Source: Henckelia pumila
Taxonomy: Eukaryota > Streptophyta > Magnoliopsida > Lamiales > Gesneriaceae
Length of the DNA: 64,000 nucleotides
NCBI RefSeq assembly: GCF_033568475.1
Contig: NC_133123.1
Location: 157,123,753-157,187,752, forward strand
Direction of reading: 5' to 3'
The notes under the pieces are model-generated. The model searched no databases and was not told the origin of the DNA. It saw nothing but the letters and a program-made list of their open reading frames with translations. Position 1 is the first letter of the stretch, and the number at the start of each line of letters is the position of its first letter. Shown piece by piece: positions 55,948 to 64,000 of the stretch. The position numbers and the translations under genes are program-made.

Positions 55948-57920
55948 TGTAACGCCCGAAATTATTTAATTTTGATCCGAGAATATTTAATTTGGGAATA
56001 TTTGGAGTTTTGATTTAAATTCTAATATTCTTAAATTATATAGGATTAAAATTGAATGAATTGAGAAATTGAGGGCTGAATTGCAATTATGGAAGTCTTG
56101 AGGGGCTAAAGTGCAAAATATTGAATTTTAATTGGATACTTGTTATTTTTAGAAGGATGCACGTGTGAGTTATGACATTCCCTCAGAAATTTCAGAGATA
56201 AGAACCGTGAGAACAGAGCAACCGATTTCCTTCTTCTTCCTTTGTGAATTTGATTTTCAAATTGCCGTATCTTTTGATCCGGTTATCCGATTTTGATTCC
56301 GAAAGATGTTCTGGAATCCTTGCAAGAAGACCTTCGATTTGATGTAAGTTTTTATGTCTTTCATAATGGTTTGGGATGTCGAAATTGACAGGGATCAGAT
56401 GTGATTATGAATTAATGTTGTTGAGCTTGTATTCTTTGTTCTATCGGATTCGGGTTGAAGAATGGATATTGATTATGTTCTTATGAATTCTCAGCAAGTA
56501 TTACAACGTTCCTATATTATATTCTGCTGGTTTTGAAGCTTATACAGCTGATATGAATGTTAGAATTGACTTAGTTGAGTTTGGGATCGCCGAATGATAC
56601 CGATATGCCGTCGAACTTTTGATTTGAAGTGTTTTGCTATCTTTTGCTCGAGCTGCTATTGAGCTGAGTATTAGTTGATATTTTCTTGGTTGTTATGCTA
56701 TGATTTCAGTTCATAAACAGGGCAAGTCAACTTGAGAATTCCGACTACGAAACCGATAGAAGAAAGAACAAGATTTTGACAAGCTAGAAGACATCTTAAA
56801 CATCTCATTTGAAGGGTAAAAGTGAACTATTATTCGATGGGGATTACAACTCGAGATGGTTTGTATCGAGTTCCCTAAATCACATACTTATTTGCTTAAT
56901 TGCTTTTATATGCTCTTCTATGATTCGGTGAATGAGTCTTTGATGTTAACGAATGCTTTTATGATGATATATGTTGCATTCATCTTGCAAGACTTATTTC
57001 TTGATTTTGAAATGAACGGAAACGTTCGAATAGACGATTTGAGGGATTATATATGTATGGCCTGGGTGGTTGACGTAGCCTAGCGTCTGAAGTGCATATA
57101 TAGTGGCTTAAAAGTCTATAGAAGTAGGATAAGTAGCCCCACCTCGATCGAGAGAGTTGGTGGTTAGCTATGATATCTTCTTCTCGGGATCCCAACCGAC
57201 GAAATGAGAGAGTTCTTGAATAAACCTTGTTTTGAAAACATGCATTGTTTTATTTTTATCATGAGCCTGATATATGTTGTATATGCATGTTTAGTTGCTT
57301 TTACTGGGAAATGTATTTCTCACCGGAGTTATCCGGCTATTGTTGTGTTGTATGTGTCATGGCAATAGGCGGGAGTGGAACCGGGCAAAAGCGAACTTGA
57401 AGAACAAGGGATGAGGAGAATAGAGTAATGATCCGGATTAGAAGTCAAGTTTGTTGTCAACTTTATGTTCAGAACAAGAGTGAATGTATGAACTTTTGGA
57501 GTTGAGTTATTGTCTAGAGTTTCTACTCTTTGGCTTTGTATTATAGCTTGAACTAATAGTGTAAACTCCAATTTGAGATATGTTTATGCTCTTGTTAATG
57601 ACTTCATCTACCTTGTCTATTACATGTTGGATGTTGTATGAGATTTCTTAGACTTGGTATAGATGATTGAGAATGTTTTCTAGGCTGAGAAAAGGGTGAG
57701 ATTTGCTGCAAATTTTTCTGCCCAGGACCGCGCCCGAGCTGCACCTCTGTTTTGAGTAAAACAAGGTGCGCTCGCGCGGCACTTTTTAGCCGCGCGAGCG
57801 CAGCTCATTTTTAAATTTTTTTTTATTTTCTTTCCCTTTTCTTTATAGCTTAATGATAGATTTAATTCATGTATTATGGATTAAATTTGAGATTGAGAGA
57901 TTAAGAATCGGGTCATCACA
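55948..57920 (+). repeat. 5' LTR of the chromovirus
   Basis: TGTAACGCCCGAAATTATTT ... GGGTCATCACA. It contains a perfect 14-bp GC-rich inverted repeat at 57767-57802. Confidence 0.93.
57767..57802. repeat. GC-rich hairpin in the chromovirus LTR
   Basis: TGCGCTCGCGCGGC at 57767-57780 and its exact complement at 57789-57802, with an 8-base loop 'actttttA'. It is strikingly GC-rich in an AT-rich LTR, near its 3' end. Confidence 0.9.
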
Positions 57921-58355
57921 ACAGGTGGTATCAGAGAGAAAAAAATTCTGGACTGAGTTAGATAGTGAGTGGGGTAGATCGAGTCATCTTTCTTGCTTAT
58001 TTATTTTATTATGCTACGATTATTTACATGATTGAATTACATGTTGTAAATCTAGCATGATTTACTTTCAAGTATTTTATTACAAGATGTTGTATTTATT
58101 TTATTTGAAAATATGATTATGATGATTAAAAATGCATGCTTACTGGAATATCGGAACCGATTAGAAGCATGTGTTTTGATGAATTATGATATGCTACCTG
58201 ATAATCTGAATTGATTGGAAGCATGTCTTGTTGAGTACTTTGATTATTCTTTTAAGATTGAATCAGAACCGAGTCTTGATCAGAGGTAAGATGATCAGAG
58301 GAGGACTGAGATAGATTTGATGATTATGGTATCCTAACCATTTTGATAATCAGAT
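57921..58355 (+). other. chromovirus primer site and leader
   Basis: tRNA-iMet primer-binding site at 57926-57936, then an untranslated leader up to the gag ATG at 58356, containing a duplicated phrase ('gattggaagcatgt' / 'gattagaagcatgt'). Confidence 0.75.
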
Positions 58356-59399
58356 ATGTCTCGACGACCAGGACGACCTTCTCTTAGATCACAGGTCCCT
58401 ACTCCTATGCCAGAACAGACAGTTCATACTCCACCGACAGTGGTAACACCGATTGTGCCTCAAGCTGCAATTTCGAGTAATGAACAAGAAAGTACTTTGA
58501 GAGACATGACAGATATGACTGCCACTCCGATGGAAACAGTGCTCAAACGTTTTCAATCATACCATCCGCCAACCCTGAAAGGTACCGAGAATGCAGTCGA
58601 ATGTGAAGGATGGCTTGATGATATGGAGATGTTATTTGATTCACTTGACTACGGTGATGAGCGGAGAGTCAGACTCATTGGACATCAGTTGCATGAGGTT
58701 GCGAAAAGCTGGTGGTTCACAACCAGGAAGTCTCTGGAGCATAGAGGGACTGTACTTACCTGGAATGTCTTCAAAACAGAGTTTTATCAACGCTTCTTTC
58801 CGGTGTCTTACCACAAAGATAAAAGTACAGAATTTGCTAACTTGAAGCAAGGGAACTTAAATATTGAAGAGTATGCAGCAAAGTTCTCTACCTTACTATG
58901 TTTTGCGCCACATGTAGCTGATAGTGACGAGGCAATGGCTGATCAGTTCATTAATGGACTGACCCAGAGGTATTTACATTAGTAAACACAAGGCGACCAA
59001 ATACTTTTGCGGAAGCATTGAACAATGCCAAGGGAGCGGAAGCAGGTTTGATAAAGCAGCGAGGAGCTTCGTATATCGCTCAGCCTCCGAGACAGCCTCA
59101 ATCCCCAGCTCCAAGTTCACAACCTTCTCGATTTGAAGGTGGTGGTAGCAGCAGTGGCAAGAAGGGATATTTGCAAGCACGAGGAAAGCAGTTTAAGAAG
59201 TCAGGGAGCAGTTCTTCGAGTTCCAGTGGTCCGAAACCGAAGCCTGGAGTGTTTTGTAACAGTTGTGGTGGAGGACATCCGACCGATCAGTGCCGAGGTG
59301 TATCTGGGAGGTGCCATATATGCCATCAGACTTACCATTTTGCGAGGGTATGAACTCAGAGAGGTTCTGGACAGTCAAGAGGTGCAGAGTCATCACGAT
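58356..59399 (+). pseudogene. chromovirus gag, frameshifted
   Basis: Starts 'MSRRPGRPSLRSQ'. The Retrotrans_gag capsid domain is visible ('VECEGWLDDMEMLFDSL', 'WWFTTRKSLEHRG', 'FFPVSYHKDKSTEFANLKQG', 'FINGLTQRY'). A one-base loss at about 58979 shifts the frame; it resumes as 'VNTRRPNTFAEALNNAKG'. The zinc knuckle 'CHICHQTYHFARV' lacks its last Cys because a TGA stands there (59351-59353). Confidence 0.88.
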
Positions 59400-59401
59400 C
59401 A

Positions 59402-62400
59402 GTGGCTCAACCTACCAGACAAGCCTTTTCTGTTCATTCCTTTCAACCAACACATCCACAGCCACAGACAAGGCCAGGAGGAAATCAGACAGGCAGTCAG
59501 CCTCAGAGACAGCAGGCTCATGTCTTTGCATTGACAGAGGAACAGGCACAGGGAGCACCAGATGACGTAATTGCAGGTAACTGTTCTCTTTCTGGTTATC
59601 CTGCATATGTATTGATAGATACAGGTACATCCCATACATTTATCTCTGCACGATTTGCTTCATTGCATTCTTTTCCTGTTGAAACATTACCTGTTGTAGT
59701 ATCTGTCTCTTCTCCTTTGGGAAAATGTCTTATATCTATTCAGACGGTTAAGAATTGTTTGTTACAGTATGACAGTAATGAGATTGAGATAGATTGTTTT
59801 GTGCTTGGTTTGTCTGATTTTGACTGCATTATCGGGATTGATATGCTAAACAAGTACAGAGCTACCGTAGACTGTTTCCAGAAGATAGTGAAATTCAGAC
59901 CTGAGATGGCTGGAGAATGGAAATTCTATGGTAAGGGTTCACGTGCTAAGATTCCTCTCATTTCTGTATTATCTATGACCCGACTTTTGCAGAAAGGAGT
60001 AGAGGAATTTATTGTATATGCAGTTGATATTCTGAAAACTAGCCCGAACCTGGCTGATTTGCCAGTGGTTAGTGAATTTGCAGATGTTTTTCCTGATGAG
60101 ATTCCGGGATTACCTCCGTATCGTGAAATTGATTGCAACATAGAACTGATGCCAGGAACTGCACCAATTTCGAAAGCACCTTATCGAATGGCACCAGTTG
60201 AATTGAAAGAGTTGAAAGAGTAGCTGGAAGATTTACTGGCCAAGGGATACATTCGACCTAGTGTTTCTCCTTGGAGAGCTCCAGTACTATTTGTCAGGAA
60301 GAAAGACGGTTCAATGAGATTGTGCATCGACTACCGGCAACTGAACAAGGCAACGGTAAAGAACAAATACCCTTTGCCTCGTATTGATGATTTATTTGAC
60401 CAGTTGCAGGGTTCATCTGTGTATTCCAAGATCGATATGAGATCTGGATACCATCAACTAAGAGTTAAGGATTCTGATATTCCGAAGACCGCTTTCAGAA
60501 CCAGGTATGACCACTATGAGTTTATAGTTATGCCGTTTGGTTTGACGAATGCTCCAGCTGTATTTATGGCTTTGATGAACCGTGTGTTTCAGAAATATCT
60601 CGATGACTTCGTGATTATTTTTATTGATGATATTCTGATATATTCGAAGAATTTAATTGATCATTCTGAGCATTTGAGAACAGTGTTGAAGACTTTAAGA
60701 GCTGAGAAACTGTATGCTAAACTGTCAAAATGTGAGTTTTGGCTGAAACAGATTGTCTTTCTTGGACATATTATATCGGGAGATGGTATTTCTGTTGATC
60801 CAAGTAAAATCGAGGCAGTGATCAATTGGTCGAGACCAACATCTGTTCCTGAGATACGTAGTTTCATGGGTTTGGCTGGATATTATCGTCGGTTTATTAA
60901 AGATTTTTCCAGTATTGCGAAGCCGATTACTCAGTTGACTCAGAAGAATACTCCTTTTGTCTGGTCTGATGCTTGTGAATCTAGTTTTCTTGAATTGAAG
61001 AAACGACTGACCAGCGCACCAGTCTTGACGATTTCTTCAGGTACTGGTGGTTTCACTGTTTATTGTGATGCATTCCATCGAGGTTTAGGATGTGTTTTGA
61101 TGCAGCGAGGGCATGTGATTACTTATGCCTCGAGACAGCTGAAGCCTCACAAGACCAGATACCCGATTCATGATCTTGAATTGGCCGCCATCGTATTTGC
61201 TTTGAATATTTGGCGACATTATCTTTATGGGGAACAGTTTGAAATCTATTCTGATCACAAGAGTCTGAAATATTTGTTTTCACTGTCAGAATTGAACATG
61301 AGACAGCGGAGATGACTTGATTTGCTCAAAGATTTTGATTGTGAGATTAAGTACTATCCGAGGAAATCGAATGTAGTAGCGGATGCATTGAGTCGAAAGG
61401 TATGTTCCTTGTCCTTATCGACGATTGGTGTATCAAATTTAATTGAAAACTGTTGTCTATCTGGATTAGTATTTGATACGAATTATCAGCCTCTTCGACT
61501 TTATCAAATTCAAGTTGAACCAGCATTATTGTTGCGAATTATAGATGCTCAGAAACATGATCAGAATGTGCAGAATTCGATCGAGAAAGTCTGATTCGGA
61601 CATGTGTCTGAATACCAGGTTTGAGATGATCTTTTATATATTAACAATCGCCTTGTAGTGCCTGATATTTCTGATGTGCGACAACAACTTTTGAAAGAGG
61701 CGCATTGTAGCCGTTATAACATTCATCGTGGTGGTAGTAAGATGTACAATCATCTGAAGGCTCATTATTGGTGGAAACAAATGAAGGCAGATATCACTAA
61801 TTTTGTGTCTCGATGTCTTAATTGCCAACAGGTGAAAGCTGAAAGGAAGAAACCGTCTGGTTTGTTACAGAGTTTGTCCGTGCCTGAATGGAAATGGGAT
61901 CATATTTTCATGGACTTCGTGACGAAGTTACCTCGATCTTCTAGAGGTTGCGATGCTATCTAGGTGATTATCGATAGATTGACGAAATCAGCGTGTTTTA
62001 TTCCTTATCGCATGACATATAGACACGACCAGATGGCAGAGATTTATGTCCGAGAAGTGGTCAGATTGCATGGAGTGCCGAAATCTATTGTATCAGATCG
62101 TGATCCTCGATTTACATCACACTTTTGGCACAGTTTACAGAGTGCTTTGGGTACTCAGCTACACTTGAGCATAGCATATCATCCACAGACTGACGGACAG
62201 TCTAAACGTACCATTCAGACATTGGAGGACATGTTGAGAGCTGTAGTGCTTGATTTTGGCACTAGTTGGCAAGAATCACTATCATTTTGTGAATTCTCGT
62301 ACAACAACAGCTATCAATCGAGTATTGAAATGGCTCCTTTTGAAGCTTTATATGGAAGGAAGTGTCGATCTCCTCTGTACTGGGATGATATCACTGAAGT

Positions 62401-63058
62401 ACCTGACACTGGACCTGATATGATTCGTGATATGACGGAACAAGTGAAGCTTATTCAGAAAAGAATGAAGACAACTCAGGATAGACAAGTGAAGTATGCC
62501 AATGTTCGACGTCGACCTTTGTCTTTTGAACAGGGGGATATGGTGTTTCTGAAGATTTCACCGTTCAGAGGCACTGTACGATTTGGCAAGAGAGGGAAGT
62601 TGTCTCCACGATACATTGGTCCTTATGAAGTTCTTGAGAAAATAGGCAATCTCGCCTATCGATTAGCTCTTCCTCCATCCTTATCTGGTATACATGATGT
62701 CTTTCATGTATCGATGCTTCGAAAATACCTCGCTGATGAATCTCATGTGCTTCAATCTGATGAGGCTGAACTCGATGAAACTTTGAGTTATTTTGAAAAG
62801 CCAATTCAGATCCTTGATCGTAAGGAGAAGCAACTTCGAACGAAGACTATTCTGCTTGTGAAGGTTCAGTGGAGTCGTCGTGGTATTGAAGAAGCAACGT
62901 GGGAAACAGAATCAGACATGAGACAGCGATTTCCAGAGATATTTCAATTATGTGAGTCTCCTTTAGTTTTCTGTTATCTTATATACATGTTATATGATCT
63001 GTTGATACTACTTGAGATTTCGAGAACGAAATCGTGTCTTAGTGGGGGAAAATTGTAA
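59402..63058 (+). pseudogene. chromovirus pol (PR-RT-RH-IN-chromodomain) with stops
   Basis: One frame runs throughout. The protease motif 'VLIDTGTSHTFI' is near 59620. RT has '[11 protein letters not shown]', 'MPFGLTNAP' and the catalytic 'FIDDILIYS' near 60625. RNase H follows ('[11 protein letters not shown]', 'ELAAIVFAL'). Integrase has a zinc segment ending 'CLNCQQVK', a core with 'VSDRDPRF' and 'YHPQTDGQSKR', and the GPY/F motif 'GPYEVLEK'. A chromodomain-like tail ('ILDRKEKQLR', 'VKVQWSRRGIEEATWE') follows. Stops at 60221-60223 (TAG), 61313-61315, 61592-61594 and 61622-61624 (TGA) and 61961-61963 (TAG) inactivate it. All can be explained as C-to-T or G-to-A transitions. Confidence 0.93.
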
Positions 63059-64000
63059 CGCCCGAAATTATTTAATTTTGATCCGAGAATATTTAATTTG
63101 AGAATATTTGGAGTTTTGATTTAAATTCTAATATTCTTAAATTATTTAGGATTAAAATTGAATGAATTGAGAAATTGAGGGCTGAATTGCAATTATGGAA
63201 GTCTTGAGGGGCTAAAGTGCAAAATCTTGAATTTTAATTGGATACTTGTTATTTTTAGAAGGATGCACGTGTGAGTTATGTCATTCCCTCAGAAATTTCA
63301 GAGATAAGAACCGTGAGAACAGAGCAACCGATTTCCTTCTTCTTCCTTTGTGAATTTGATTTTCAAATTGCCGTATCTTTTGATCCGGTTATCCGATTTT
63401 GATTCCGAAAGATGTTCTGGAATCCTTGCAAGAAGACCTTCGATTTGATGTAAGTTTTATGTCTTTCATAATGGTTTGGGATGTCGAAATTGACAGAGAT
63501 CAGATGTGATTATAAATTGATGTTGTTGAGCTTGTATTCTTTGTTCTATCGGATTCGGGTTGAAGAATGGATATTGATTATGTTCTTATGAATTCTCAGC
63601 AAGTATTACAACGTTCCTATATTATATTCTGCTGGATTTGAAGCTTATACAGCTGATATGAATGTTAGAATTGATTTAGTTGAGTTCGGGATCGCCGAAT
63701 GATATCGATATGCCGTCGAAATTTTGATTTGAAGTGTTTTACTATCTTTTGCTCGAGTTGCTATTGAGCTGAGTATTAGTTGATATTTTCTTGGTTGTTA
63801 TGCTATGATTTCAGTTTATAAACAGGGCAAGTCAACTTGAGAATTCCGACTACGAAACCGATAGAAGAAAGAACAAGATTTTGACAAGCTAGAAGACATC
63901 TTAAACATCTCATTTGAAAGGTAAAAGTGAACTATTATTCGATGGGGATTACAACTCGAGATGGTTTGTATCGAGTTCCCTAAATTACATACTTATTTGC
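63054..64000 (+). repeat. 3' LTR of the chromovirus, truncated by the window end
   Basis: First 947 bp of a direct copy of 55948 onward. The differences seen are scattered single bases (for example 'atttgggaa' versus 'atttgagaa'). Confidence 0.95.

Larger units (their letters stand above)
55948..64000 (+). mobile_element. Tekay-like chromovirus (Gypsy), 3' end outside the window
   Basis: A 1,973-bp 5' LTR starting TGTAACGCCCG, a tRNA-iMet primer site TGGTATCAGAG at 57926-57936, gag, protease-RT-RNase H-integrase in Gypsy order with a C-terminal chromodomain, a polypurine tract 'agtgggggaaaa', then a 3' LTR from 63054 that runs off the window. The LTRs look about 98% alike over the shared ~950 bp. 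The 5' flank is ggctt; the matching duplication would be beyond 64000. It inserted into the SIRE-type element. Confidence 0.95.

Overview
This is plant nuclear DNA, from a eudicot. It is AT-rich, its genes are split by GT-AG introns, it carries Copia, chromovirus Gypsy, CACTA-, hAT- and Mutator-like elements, and its gene families are plant-specific (RKD, MINI ZINC FINGER, CLE, DOMINO1/EMB514-like, FAR1/FRS). The repeat families look Lamiales-like to me, but that is recollection and nothing in the window proves it. There are no bacterial features.

Layout. 0-8.1 kb: AT-rich spacer, a probable solo LTR, a composite Pol III-derived repeat (5S-like plus tRNA-like modules), an intact-looking five-exon Transposase_24 gene, subterminal-type repeats, an old LTR fragment and a SINE-like unit. 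8.12-26.64 kb: what I read as one large Mutator-like element. It is bounded by a 15-bp direct repeat, shares inverted blocks near both ends, and carries two converging genes: an FRS/mudrA-type transposase gene (+) and a C48/Ulp1-like protease gene (-). It has an internal GH28-like gene fragment and tandem duplications. A complete Copia (15534-21534) sits in an intron of the protease gene. 26.6-48 kb is the gene island: an RKD transcription factor (-), a Copia derivative lacking reverse transcriptase, a DOMINO1/EMB514-like gene (-), a CLE45-type peptide gene (+) and a MIF gene (-). Several small hAT-type or foldback elements lie between these genes, two of them with perfect 8-bp target duplications. 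48.9-55.95 kb: a decayed SIRE-type Copia (-) studded with about 15 copies of a ~40-bp nested palindrome. 55.95-64 kb: a young Tekay-like chromovirus inserted inside one of those palindromes and running off the window.

How it fits together. The host genes are short developmental regulators and are apparently intact. Everything else is nested transposon history. The two most unusual items are the two-gene Mutator-like element, whose convergent layout recalls MuDR (mudrA/mudrB), and the dispersed nested palindrome inside the SIRE element, which lies in both its coding and noncoding parts.
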